The notes under the pieces are model-generated. The model saw only the letters and a list, made by a program, of their open reading frames with translations, was not told where the DNA came from and made no database searches. This document shows, piece after piece, positions 17,546-26,270 of a DNA stretch of 64,000 bases; position 1 is the stretch's first letter, and the number at the start of each line of letters is the position of its first letter. Made by a program: the position numbers and the translations under genes. This DNA comes from JBJHBP01 sp050485685 (GTDB lineage: Bacteria; Pseudomonadota; Gammaproteobacteria; Steroidobacterales; Rariloculaceae), in NCBI GenBank assembly GCA_050485685.1, contig JBJHBW010000004.1:73694-137693 (forward strand), given 5' to 3'.

Positions 17546-19377
17546 GCGACCGTCCGCTCTCGGCTTGTGAGCGATCGCACAGCGGGGCGTGGAGGCATGG
17601 CTATTAGAGTTCTCTCTACGGCATCAATCGTTAGCACCGCATTGATCTCTCGTAGCAGATTCTTGCTGCTACGAGAGTGAGCCTCACCCATCTCCTTCAA
17701 GAACCGCTGATCAAAGAACTGATGCTCACGAGCTCCGGTAGCGTCAATCACGTCGCCAATATGCTGTGAGAATTCACGTTGAAACCAACGACGGTATGGA
17801 AGAAATTTATGGAGACCGAGTACACCAATTCGGGCGAGCGGGGTACTCAATACATCGAAGTAAGAGAGGGAACCCGGCAGACCCTCCTTATCGAGATAAT
17901 CGAGTTTGAAAGTTACTTCGCAGAACAATCGCCTCAGGACGCTCCACGGTGATCGGCTTGCGCAGGAGTACCCGCGATCAGTAGGGATCATGCGTAGGGC
18001 AGAGTCGCCGGTCGAAATAAGCCGCAACGCCGAGTCTGGTGATCTGCGCGACATAGCCGGCGCGCGGTAGGCGAGTCGCACCAATTCATTGTCCAGATAT
18101 GGTGTGCGCACTGTGAGGCACGACCGCGCTGCAGCGAGGCCGCCGAACAAGTGCAGTGGAACCTCTTCGAACGCTGCACGTGTCAGTGGATTTTCGCTGG
18201 ATGACATACTTCGCCACGCCGTCACATTCGCCAGAAAACCGGGATTCACGAACTCCGGAACCAGATTGAGCGGCTTGCGGGTCGACATTCCGCGCAAGAG
18301 CTCACTGCCGAAGTTTCCCGTTAGGCGTATTGCCGACAGTTCCCTGGCCTTGGCACTCAAATAGATCTCGTGTGCGCCCAAAGCACCAAGAGTTCCATCA
18401 GTAACATAGACGGTCTTATCAACGAAGTCGCCGAAACTGCGTATGAACTCGCTCTCTACACGCAAGGTGTGATGCTCGAGTCCCATGCTGTGTGCCACCC
18501 GCCTACCGATACGCACGTCGAGGGTATCGCCTTGCTCTGCACCATATGTGTAACACACAAGGCCGGAGACTGCAGGCGGCAGACACGCCATGATCATGCG
18601 CGTGTCAAGTCCGCCAGTGATCGAAACGCCTATGGCGCCATCCCCGCTCGCGTACTTCGGAACCGCCTCACGCGCTGTTTCAACGAATGCTTCTTCGAAT
18701 TCCGCGGTGCTCAACTCGCTCTGCGCTTCCCACTCTGCAGGATCGAAGTAGCGGCCACGCTTTTGTATCCCGTCGGGGTCAATTGACCATAAGGAACCGC
18801 CGGGAAGAAGGCTCACACCACGAAACAATGTCCGACCGGCCCAGGTGCTGCCGTATGCCAGATACTGAGCGACCCCTTCTTCATCGAAACCCCGCAAGCT
18901 GGGAAGAACGCTCAATAGCGCTTTAGCCTCGCTCGCGAAATAGAATTGCCCGCTGGCGACGTGGCAATAGATGCGCTCAGCTCCATACCGATCGTTGAAA
19001 ATCCACGCCCGTTGTCGGTGTCGATCAACGAGAACCCCACTGAACAGTCCGTTGAGTTCCGCAACGAAACCAGCACCCAAGCGGCGGTAGAGGTCCAACA
19101 GCTCTGTACATGGACTACGAACCTGCCGGGAACCACCAGGCAGGAAGCACTCTCCGACGAATGCAATGACGATCCCGCCTTCGTCGATGTGCATCGAACA
19201 CCGTTGAGCAAAAGACTCTGGGTGCGCGGTCCAGCCAAGAGTTAAACTGCATTCGTCGACCGTGTTCACCCCGCTGACATACGACGGGTCATGCCGCATG
19301 GTGTCGATCATTATCGCTACGTCGCGATGACGCTCTTCTGACGGTTTCTTGCCGACGATTCCCGCAAAGCCTGGCAT
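17542..19377 (-). CDS. Asparagine synthetase-like protein lacking the glutaminase Cys
   Basis: 611 residues from the ATG at 19377; a GTG at 19404 would add nine residues. The N-terminal class II amidotransferase domain begins MPGFAGIVG: the catalytic Cys2 of AsnB (MCGI) is Pro, so glutamine hydrolysis is not expected. The rest of the fold is kept (GWTAHPESF, FNDRYGAERIYCH, SEAKALLSVLPSL). The synthetase domain has GVSITGGLDTRMIMA instead of SGG.DS, a variant common in polysaccharide-locus members. It may adenylate a carboxylate, for example a uronic acid, and use ammonia or another amine. Coupled by ATGA overlap to the downstream GT4 gene. Confidence 0.8.
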   Translation of the reverse strand: MPGFAGIVGKKPSEERHRDVAIMIDTMRHDPSYVSGVNTVDECSLTLGWTAHPESFAQRCSMHIDEGGIVIAFVGECFLPGGSRQVRSPCTELLDLYRRLGAGFVAELNGLFSGVLVDRHRQRAWIFNDRYGAERIYCHVASGQFYFASEAKALLSVLPSLRGFDEEGVAQYLAYGSTWAGRTLFRGVSLLPGGSLWSIDPDGIQKRGRYFDPAEWEAQSELSTAEFEEAFVETAREAVPKYASGDGAIGVSITGGLDTRMIMACLPPAVSGLVCYTYGAEQGDTLDVRIGRRVAHSMGLEHHTLRVESEFIRSFGDFVDKTVYVTDGTLGALGAHEIYLSAKARELSAIRLTGNFGSELLRGMSTRKPLNLVPEFVNPGFLANVTAWRSMSSSENPLTRAAFEEVPLHLFGGLAAARSCLTVRTPYLDNELVRLAYRAPAMSRRSPDSALRLISTGDSALRMIPTDRGYSCASRSPWSVLRRLFCEVTFKLDYLDKEGLPGSLSYFDVLSTPLARIGVLGLHKFLPYRRWFQREFSQHIGDVIDATGAREHQFFDQRFLKEMGEAHSRSSKNLLREINAVLTIDAVERTLIAMPPRPAVRSLTSRERTVA

Positions 19378-19419
19378 TTCAACCCCGCGACGCTTCGGGT
19401 TCACTTTTGTGATGCAGAC

Positions 19420-20370
19420 TCATTTCGTCCGAGCCCGATACCATGCGGCGCGTAAACGTTTGAGGGGAGACTTCCACCCGGGGGGGATCAGATTCGTGAT
19501 CCCTCTGTGAGCACCGAGTTTCAGGGCTACCGCCCCCCTGCGGCCAAGCGCAACGTAGTACCGAGGAACCGACACTCTCTCAAATCCGCAACGGCGCTTG
19601 AATTCCGCTAACGAGTCTTCGCTCCAATACCAGTACACCAAATGGCCGTACCCCTGCTCAGCAGATACCTCCACGGCCTTGGCGACCAGCGAATTATTGG
19701 GCGCTTTGTCGCGATGGTGCAGGCTCGAAATTATCTGACCGAGCAACGCAAACTTGCCTGCGTCACCGAGCATGATGAAACCGATCAACTGGCCGTCCAC
19801 ATATGCCCCGATCATACGTTCGCGATGAATGCATCGGGAGAACTGTTGTTTCACAGTCTGGAAGTCCTTGCCGTAATGCCAGAACGCACGACCCTGCCTA
19901 ACTGGAGATTCATTGAAGATTTCTGTCATACCTGAGACAAAAGTGTCGTCGAACGGCACTTCCTTGGTGACGACTCCTGCTTTCTCGGACTTGCGTATCG
20001 TAGTTCTGATGCGCGACTTTATCTGCTCCTGCCACCAATGCTCGAAACTAACGATCGGAAGCACCGCAAGCTGCTCCCATTCCAGGTGATAGTCGTAACG
20101 CGGCTGTATATCCGGCAACCTCTGCCAAAATGTAAACAAGTCCGCCCCGACGTCTGGGCGCCTACGCAGTTCCGCTATCACTCCCTCCGGGTCGTGAACG
20201 TCCTCGTACCAATCATCCTCCAAGCTCACGATGCGAGGCCATCCGTCGGAGATACTGAACACCTGACCACTGATCTCAATGCAACGAGTTCGCGTTGGCT
20301 GCCCCCGGACAAGCGTCTCCTTGACGAAAACGCGTCCGCTCTGTACGGTTCCTGCCACACTATCGGACAT
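19420..20370 (-). CDS. FemAB/GNAT-like acyltransferase
   Basis: 316 residues. The ATG at 20370 is preferred over the GTG at 20382 because GGAAG lies six bases before it, while the GTG abuts its own AAGGAG. The C-terminal half resembles FemAB-type or GNAT acyltransferases: SRIRTTIRKSEKAGVVT, RMIGAYVDGQLIGFIMLGDA, KAPNNSLVAKAVEVSAEQGY and EFKRRCGFERVSVPRYYVAL. In many XrtA loci a FemAB-family protein occupies this kind of position. Probably transfers an acyl or aminoacyl group to the polysaccharide or precursor. Overlaps the upstream GT2 gene by 11 bp; the amidotransferase gene follows after about 40 bp. Confidence 0.65.
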   Translation of the reverse strand: MSDSVAGTVQSGRVFVKETLVRGQPTRTRCIEISGQVFSISDGWPRIVSLEDDWYEDVHDPEGVIAELRRRPDVGADLFTFWQRLPDIQPRYDYHLEWEQLAVLPIVSFEHWWQEQIKSRIRTTIRKSEKAGVVTKEVPFDDTFVSGMTEIFNESPVRQGRAFWHYGKDFQTVKQQFSRCIHRERMIGAYVDGQLIGFIMLGDAGKFALLGQIISSLHHRDKAPNNSLVAKAVEVSAEQGYGHLVYWYWSEDSLAEFKRRCGFERVSVPRYYVALGRRGAVALKLGAHRGITNLIPPGWKSPLKRLRAAWYRARTK

Positions 20371-21265
20371 GCGAACTTCCACTCCTTGCCGGGTTGACGC
20401 CTGCGCCGATCAAGCCCTTGAGTCGCGCCATCTGTTCCGCACGGTGAAAACGCATCACCTCAGCAGAAACCGGCCTCGGCAAGCGCCTTACCCAGCACCA
20501 GAAGTAACCAAGCATCAGACACAGTCCTCCCAGGAGATATGGCCTCTTCGCCATCTGAAACGTTCCGCGGAAAAGCTGCCATACCGGATGCCCACCAAGG
20601 AAGTAGTCCTTCTTCCCATAGTGGAAGCGCGCCCCCAGCACACCGGTCCCGGCCGTACCCATCGTTCGATGATGCTGAAACACCCGATCCTCGAACGACA
20701 TTGTCGTCCAACCCTTCATTCGCGCGGTCGTCACAGCCACCCAATCGATCCCCCCACCCTTGATCGGAACGTAGCCGCCGATATCCTCGAAGCATGTGCG
20801 ACGGAACATCTGGCACTGGCCGTTGACGTGATGAACATTGATATAGCTGTCTCGAAACGAATGGAACTCGCCTTCCACGTAATGCGTTCCGGCAACGCCG
20901 AGCTCTGGCATCGATTGAAACTTATCGAGCAGGCACTGCATATAATCCGGTTCGAATGAAACATCTGCGTCGATGTTCCCGATAACGTCGAACTCAAGAT
21001 GCTTCACACGCTCATAGCCTGCATTAAAGGCGTTCACCTTCGCGGCAAAGTGTCGCTCCGTTCTCGGCGGCAAAGTAACAAGCTCCATCCAGCTCCTTCC
21101 GGGAAGATACTTCGCAACAATCGACTCCGTGTCGTCGGTCGAGCCGTCGCTCACGATGATCCAGCGCTCGGGAAGCACGGTCTGAGCCACGACTGACTGA
21201 ATTGTCTTCTCGATATACGCCCCCTCGTTGTGAGCAGGGGTGATGAGGACATACTTCAAAGCCAT
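20360..21265 (-). CDS. Glycosyltransferase family 2
   Basis: 301 residues, GT-A fold. N-terminal YVLITPAHNEGAYIEKTIQS and WIIVSDGSTDDTESIV, then NIDADVSFEPDY carrying the DXD metal/nucleotide motif, and GGIDWVAVTTARMKGW. A hydrophobic segment near the C-terminus (YLLGGLCLMLGYFWCWV) suggests membrane attachment. Inverting transfer of a sugar to the lipid-linked acceptor is expected; the donor is unknown. 18 bp downstream of the amidotransferase gene at 21284-23179, overlapping the acyltransferase gene. Confidence 0.88.
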   Translation of the reverse strand: MALKYVLITPAHNEGAYIEKTIQSVVAQTVLPERWIIVSDGSTDDTESIVAKYLPGRSWMELVTLPPRTERHFAAKVNAFNAGYERVKHLEFDVIGNIDADVSFEPDYMQCLLDKFQSMPELGVAGTHYVEGEFHSFRDSYINVHHVNGQCQMFRRTCFEDIGGYVPIKGGGIDWVAVTTARMKGWTTMSFEDRVFQHHRTMGTAGTGVLGARFHYGKKDYFLGGHPVWQLFRGTFQMAKRPYLLGGLCLMLGYFWCWVRRLPRPVSAEVMRFHRAEQMARLKGLIGAGVNPARSGSSHVR

Positions 21266-21283
21266 TTCGCTGTGCCAGCCCCT

Positions 21284-23179
21284 CTATGCTGCAACCCGGC
21301 GATGATCGCCATCGTTCGATCGAAGCCATTGTTCAAATACGACCAGGCTGAACAGAATCTTGTGATTGTCGCGATGGCCGAGTCGGTGCTCATCGAAAAG
21401 GGCTCGGACGCGGGGCTGCTCGAGCACCTGATACATAAGCGAGCGATCATCAAGGAGATAGTCGGCCAGCGTTCCGCTCATTGAATCGTTGAACCATTGG
21501 TCGACGACATTTACGGCGAAACCGCGCTTCTTGCGCCGCAGAATCTCAGGCGGAAGAAATCCTTCGCACACGCGTCGATGCAGCCACTTGCGCTGCCCGT
21601 AGCGCACCTTGAACGACGCCGGCAATCGCTGCGCATATTCGACGAGTTCCTTGTCAAGATATGGCACTCGCGCTTCGAGACTGTGCGCCATTGAAAGCTT
21701 GTCGGCGAACATCAGCAACTCGTCGGGCAGAGAAGAACGCACCTCGAGGACCTGGAAACCGCCGAGTTCGTCGGTTTCCTGCATTTCGTACTCCAGGTCT
21801 GCCCAGATTTCACGCACCTGGTCTCCCGCGCCCTCAGGCAGACTGCCTGGACGGAAGAGTGCATCTACCGTGGCACCGGGCATGATCGAGAAAACGTTCT
21901 GATAACGACGCATCCGCTCCCGAATGCCCAGGGAATAGATTCCCCGCTTCAGCGCCTCGCTGCGCGAAAGCCGTCCGATCCCGCTCTCGAGCCCACCACG
22001 CAACCATGTTGGTACTGCGCGCCAGTAGGCGCCGTACCTGACTCCGAGGTGACGGGTATAGCCACCGAAAAGTTCGTCGGGGCCTTGCCCAATCAGCGCC
22101 ACCTTCACGTCCTCGCGAGCGCGCTGGCAAACGAAATACATCGGCACAATGGACGACGAGGCGATCGGCTCTTCAAGCACGCGGACAATCTCTGGCAGTG
22201 CACGTTCGAAACTCGCACGGTCCAGCCGAACAGCCGTGTTATCAGCGCCAAATATGGCGGCCGTTTCCGCCGCATCGGTCAATTCGTCGTCGTCATAGGC
22301 TGCTTTGCCGTAACCTACCGTGTACGTTGGCCACGAATCGCCGTAAAGCCCCATCAAGCCCAGCAGCAAACCTGAGTCGACACCGCCACTCAGGAGCAGG
22401 CCAACAGGTACGTCACTCAGCAGATGCCGCTTCAGCGCGCGTTTGTAGATATCAAGCAACTCTTCAGTCGCTTCCGCATCGGACTTGTGAGGTGAGAACG
22501 GACGCGGCTGTTGACGGTGCCAGCGCTCCACCCGCCAGTCGCCCTTCTCGAAAACGGCCATCGTGCCCGGAGCAAGCTTGCGGATCCCGGCGTGCAATGT
22601 GAGCGGGGACGGCGTATAGCGATAGCGCAGAAAGAGATTCAGGGCGGTTGTGTCCAGCCCGGGCCGCGACGGTAGCGCGGCAAGCACCGCGCGCAGTTCC
22701 GACCCGAAATAAACAGTGCCGGACTCCACCTTGTAGTAGACGAGCTTGATTCCGGCGGAGTCCCGCGCCAGCACGAGTCGCTGGTGGCGACTATCCCAGA
22801 TCGCGAGACCGAACATGCCATTGAGCCGGTTCAGGACGGCGGTTCCCCACTGAAGATAACCGTTTACGATGACCTCCGTATCCGACCGCGTTCGGAACCT
22901 GTGGCCCAGTCCCTCCAACTCGCCTCGCAGCTCGGGGAAGTTATAGATCTCGCCGTTGAACACCACCCAGACCAATTCATTTGAATCGGTCATGGGCTGA
23001 TGCCCACCCTCCAGATCTATGATCGACAGCCGTCTGAAGCCCAGACCAAGCCCTTCGGCAAAGTGGTACCCTTCATCATCCGGACCGCGGTGCACGATCG
23101 AGTCCGCCATCGCACGGATGCGCTCAGGCGATACCGGTGCCCGATCCCTGAAATTGTACTGCCCGCAAATCCCGCACAT
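21284..23179 (-). CDS. Asparagine synthase (glutamine-hydrolysing), XrtA system amidotransferase
   Basis: 631 residues, close to the length of the exosortase A-associated amidotransferase 1 family. Complete AsnB architecture: MCGICGQYNF with the glutaminase Cys2, IVHRGPDDEGYH, FNGEIYNFPELR, RSDTEVIV, then LLSGGVDSGLLLGLM (pyrophosphatase loop) and VPYLDKELVEYAQRLP. It would amidate a carboxylate using glutamine, plausibly a uronic acid in the polysaccharide. In contrast to the paralogue at 17542-19377 all key residues are present. Upstream lies the toroid protein gene after 21 bp. Confidence 0.9.
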   Translation of the reverse strand: MCGICGQYNFRDRAPVSPERIRAMADSIVHRGPDDEGYHFAEGLGLGFRRLSIIDLEGGHQPMTDSNELVWVVFNGEIYNFPELRGELEGLGHRFRTRSDTEVIVNGYLQWGTAVLNRLNGMFGLAIWDSRHQRLVLARDSAGIKLVYYKVESGTVYFGSELRAVLAALPSRPGLDTTALNLFLRYRYTPSPLTLHAGIRKLAPGTMAVFEKGDWRVERWHRQQPRPFSPHKSDAEATEELLDIYKRALKRHLLSDVPVGLLLSGGVDSGLLLGLMGLYGDSWPTYTVGYGKAAYDDDELTDAAETAAIFGADNTAVRLDRASFERALPEIVRVLEEPIASSSIVPMYFVCQRAREDVKVALIGQGPDELFGGYTRHLGVRYGAYWRAVPTWLRGGLESGIGRLSRSEALKRGIYSLGIRERMRRYQNVFSIMPGATVDALFRPGSLPEGAGDQVREIWADLEYEMQETDELGGFQVLEVRSSLPDELLMFADKLSMAHSLEARVPYLDKELVEYAQRLPASFKVRYGQRKWLHRRVCEGFLPPEILRRKKRGFAVNVVDQWFNDSMSGTLADYLLDDRSLMYQVLEQPRVRALFDEHRLGHRDNHKILFSLVVFEQWLRSNDGDHRRVAA

Positions 23180-23200
23180 CGTAAGACTGCTCCCGAAAGC

Positions 23201-24505
23201 TCAGTGCACGATCACGGGCTGACCGCTCGCGATCAGTCGCAGCTGACACAGACTTCGAAAGACCTGTGATTGTGCCCAGCGATGCATGGGGACATTATCC
23301 CAGCCCATCAAAAGACGGCGCGACCTGAAGGAGCCATCCGGCTTCTGCCAGCGAGTGAGCAGGTCCGCCAGCGCCAGGTCCGTCCGCTTATCCAGCGCGC
23401 CGAAGCGACCGCGCAGCAGACCGCCGAGATTGAGGCACTCTGCATAGTCGTAAAGTTCGTGGCGATAAACCGTGAGCCGAGGTGCATTCGCAAACGGTCT
23501 CGGCAGTCCGTCAACATCAAAAAGATGTCGAACATAGTAGTCCACACCGGCTTCAATTGCCCTGGAGCACTTCTCGTCTCCTGTCAGATACTCGATCTTT
23601 GCGAGCGCCTTAAGCACGAAACAGGTGTGAAAGTGATCGACGAAATCACGCACGCCATCCATGGCGTAACACCATGATCCGTCACTGCGTTGAGACTCCA
23701 GTACAAAGTTGAGATTTCGTTCCGCTGCTTCGCGATAATCTTCACGCTCAAACAGCTTAGACGCACTCGCGAGAAGAAAAGCCCGGTACGCGCTTGCGTT
23801 CACGACGCATCCGTTTGCGTCCTGAGGGTTGTACCCGGCGGCAGCAGAATTCACGGAAATCTCGCGATCAGGAATTTCCGTTAGCGCATGCTCTGCGATC
23901 GATCGCATGATGTCCCGCTCCGCCCCAGAAGCACCAACATGGCACATATACGCGAACGCTTCATAGACGTACGGCGTCGTGGTAATCAACGGCGTTCCGG
24001 CACGCATTACGCCTGTGCGTGTCACCCAGTCAAACGGATAACCCCAGCAATAGTGCTGATAGCTGGCGCAACGCGACTTCAGCAACGCGTCCAGATGCTC
24101 CCTGGCACGCGCAACGTAATGCGATTCGCCACCCGATCTCGCCAGCAAGGCAAACCCCATTGCGTAGTGCGCATCGGCGATCGGAAAGCGCACCCTGCTT
24201 CCGAACAGCACTCTGGCTGCAGGGAACATCGCCTCGGAGAATACCATCGGCGCCACCGCGACAGTTCCGAGCAACTTGTTCCGATAGTACAAGGCCTTTG
24301 CCGAGCGCCCTACTGGACCGGCAAAATAGCTCTGGTGATCGAGGGACAGGGGACCGAACCGCTCCAGCCAGGCGACAAACCGGGCCAGCGCCACGTCGAT
24401 GCGCGCGACAGGTAGTTCACCGGACTGCTGCATCGGTGGGCTCTCTTCATTATGGGTAGCCCGTTCAGGATGCTTCATGAACGGATAATTACGAAATTGT
24501 TGCAT
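23201..24505 (-). CDS. Alpha/alpha-toroid (prenyltransferase/glycosidase-like) protein
   Basis: 434 residues from the ATG at 24505; in-frame ATGs at 24478 and 24433 are alternatives and none has a strong ribosome site. No signal peptide. The sequence has repeated helical pairs typical of (alpha/alpha)6 barrels, with QRSDGSWCYAMDG and WQKPDGSFRSRR matching the QXXDGSW repeats of terpene cyclases and related proteins; HYAMGFALLARSG and YYVRHLFDVDGLPRPF also fit. Proteins of this kind recur in polysaccharide loci, but the activity is unknown. Located between the sugar-phosphate transferase (144 bp) and the amidotransferase (21 bp). Confidence 0.6.
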   Translation of the reverse strand: MQQFRNYPFMKHPERATHNEESPPMQQSGELPVARIDVALARFVAWLERFGPLSLDHQSYFAGPVGRSAKALYYRNKLLGTVAVAPMVFSEAMFPAARVLFGSRVRFPIADAHYAMGFALLARSGGESHYVARAREHLDALLKSRCASYQHYCWGYPFDWVTRTGVMRAGTPLITTTPYVYEAFAYMCHVGASGAERDIMRSIAEHALTEIPDREISVNSAAAGYNPQDANGCVVNASAYRAFLLASASKLFEREDYREAAERNLNFVLESQRSDGSWCYAMDGVRDFVDHFHTCFVLKALAKIEYLTGDEKCSRAIEAGVDYYVRHLFDVDGLPRPFANAPRLTVYRHELYDYAECLNLGGLLRGRFGALDKRTDLALADLLTRWQKPDGSFRSRRLLMGWDNVPMHRWAQSQVFRSLCQLRLIASGQPVIVH

Positions 24506-24649
24506 TTCGCTGCTTTCGATGGGGTACGCGGCCGAGTGACATACAGGAGAATAATGCGCGATGCGGTCAATGACGCAGACTCAGTTCTCAAAACATCTCG
24601 CGCACAACTCGCCAATGGCGACATACGCCAGGTCAGAGCCCTATCGTGA

Positions 24650-25831
24650 TCAGGTCGCGCCACTGCCTCCGAAAAAGACCCGCACCGTCTTCAGAAGAAT
24701 CTTCGCGTCCAGCCAGAACGAACGATGGCGTATGTATCGAAGATCGAGTCGTACCATGTCGTCAAACGACGTCGTGCTGCGTCCTTCCACCTGCCACAAC
24801 CCGGTGATACCGGGCCTGACCTCCAACACACGCCGCAGATGCCAGGACTGATACTTTTCCGCTTCATAGGGCAGCGGCGGTCGAGGGCCCACGAGGCTCA
24901 TGTCACCCTTCAAGACATTGAACAGCTGCGGCAACTCATCGAGACTCGTTCTGCGAATAAAGCGCCCGACCGGGGTGACTCGCGGGTCCGCGCTCAGCTT
25001 GTATAGCGGTCGCTCGTCATCGCCCTGGTTAATATCCTTGTGATTGCCTCGAATGAGATCAGCAACGTACTCGCGATGTATGCGGTCGTCGGAGTTGGCA
25101 CGCATGGAACGGAACTTATAGAAGACAAACGGCGTGCCACGACGCCCGAGCCTTGTTTGCCTGAATATGACAGGCCCCGGAGACGTCACAGCTACCGCTA
25201 TCGCTGTGACCAACATGAACGGCGAGAACAGCAGCAGAGCGGTCAAGGCGCCGACAATATCGACGCAACGCTTGATGAACTCGGATGACGGACTCCGACC
25301 TGTTTGTTCGTTGATGAAATAAGTCAACGTATCAGAAAAATCCTTTGCCGACTCGGATATCAACGAATCAAACACGTGATCGGGATACGTAGCTGTAGAG
25401 ATGGATATCGGGTACTCAGACAGGTATGTGCCAACGCTGGTGATGAACGCCTGAACTCCTTGCTCCCCAGTGTGCGGCAGCAGAAGAGCAACCTTGTCTT
25501 CAGCGATGTAGCCGAGGATATCCGTTTCCCGCTTGGTAGTGCCGAACAGCTCGAGCAGATTCTGCACGAATGGCAACCCGGCACCACGTTCGGCGTCTGC
25601 GTGCACCACAACCAGGGAAAGCGGGGACTGTATTCGATCCGAACGGCGCTTCTCTACCTGTAACTGCTTCAGGAACTGCTGACGCGACAGTGTTTCGCTT
25701 TCCGCTGCTGGAAAGTTGGCCATCGGCTGACTTGCCGGCTCGGGCGACCCGGGTCCGCCTTCCTGCACACGGTGCTTCCCCCTCCCCGCACGCGCGGCGT
25801 CTACTTTCACGCCTTTTGTCGCCTCACTCAT
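24650..25831 (-). CDS. Undecaprenyl-phosphate sugar phosphotransferase with GGDEF-like N-domain
   Basis: 393 residues. The C-terminal bacterial sugar transferase domain is clear: one membrane segment (IVGALTALLLFSPFMLVTAI), SPGPVIFRQTRLGRRG, FVFYKFRSMR, RTSLDELPQLFNVLKGD, MSLVGPRPPLP and PGITGLWQVEGRS. It transfers a sugar 1-phosphate to undecaprenyl phosphate, starting the repeat unit. Residues about 45-160 (SRQQFLKQLQVEKRRSDRIQ, VVVHADAERG, DKVALLLPHTGEQGV) look like a degenerate GGDEF/nucleotide-cyclase fold without the GGDEF signature, so c-di-GMP synthesis is unlikely but sensing is possible. First gene of the minus-strand assembly operon, divergent from xrtA. Confidence 0.88.
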   Translation of the reverse strand: MSEATKGVKVDAARAGRGKHRVQEGGPGSPEPASQPMANFPAAESETLSRQQFLKQLQVEKRRSDRIQSPLSLVVVHADAERGAGLPFVQNLLELFGTTKRETDILGYIAEDKVALLLPHTGEQGVQAFITSVGTYLSEYPISISTATYPDHVFDSLISESAKDFSDTLTYFINEQTGRSPSSEFIKRCVDIVGALTALLLFSPFMLVTAIAVAVTSPGPVIFRQTRLGRRGTPFVFYKFRSMRANSDDRIHREYVADLIRGNHKDINQGDDERPLYKLSADPRVTPVGRFIRRTSLDELPQLFNVLKGDMSLVGPRPPLPYEAEKYQSWHLRRVLEVRPGITGLWQVEGRSTTSFDDMVRLDLRYIRHRSFWLDAKILLKTVRVFFGGSGAT

Positions 25832-26270
25832 GGCTCAGTGCATCCCTGTCTCTGACTGAGTCTGGCGGCCTGACGGCAATCCACCCCGCGCCAGCCAAGC
25901 TCAGTTAACGAGCGTGCGTCCCGCCGGGACCCGGCAACGATTTCGCGCTGCCTCCCGAGCATGTCAGTATACTCACGGCTCCGAGACGATGAAACGGGCG
26001 CACTGCTCAATTCCTGCGAATGACATCCGCACTGCCCTCGGTTCCTGGGTTCCTGGGTTCCTGGGTTCCTGGGTTCCTGGGTTCCTGGGTTCCTGCGCCT
26101 GGCCGTCCCGGCCGATGGCTTACGGCAGGCAGTTCACGTTCGGACCCCTTAATGGAGCGCGAATGTCTTAAAAACTTCATAATCAGTGAGACTGCCTCGT
26201 GTCGAACTCTAGTGGATCAACGCGCGCTGGCGCAGCATGCATTCGTGATATCTTTCCTTCGAGGTGACGG
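25832..26270. other. Divergent intergenic region between the priming transferase and xrtA, 439 bp
   Basis: Holds the promoters for the minus-strand assembly operon and for xrtA, and the 8-bp tandem repeat at 26040-26095. Two frames through the repeat are open on the plus strand but encode only the repeat (FLGSWVP), so they are not genes. A ribosome site for xrtA (GAGGTG) lies at 26261-26266. Confidence 0.5.
26040..26095. repeat. Seven tandem copies of an 8-bp unit (GGTTCCTG)
   Basis: Seven perfect copies of GGTTCCTG occupy 56 bp, 175 bp upstream of the xrtA start and 208 bp from the start of the divergent sugar transferase gene. No unit carries a mismatch. Perfect short repeats of this kind change copy number by slipped-strand mispairing. 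Being outside coding sequence, a change would alter spacing of promoter or operator elements rather than reading frame. Confidence 0.95.

Noticed and set aside
26040..26095. Possible CRISPR
   Set aside because: Units of 8 bp with no spacers; a simple tandem repeat.
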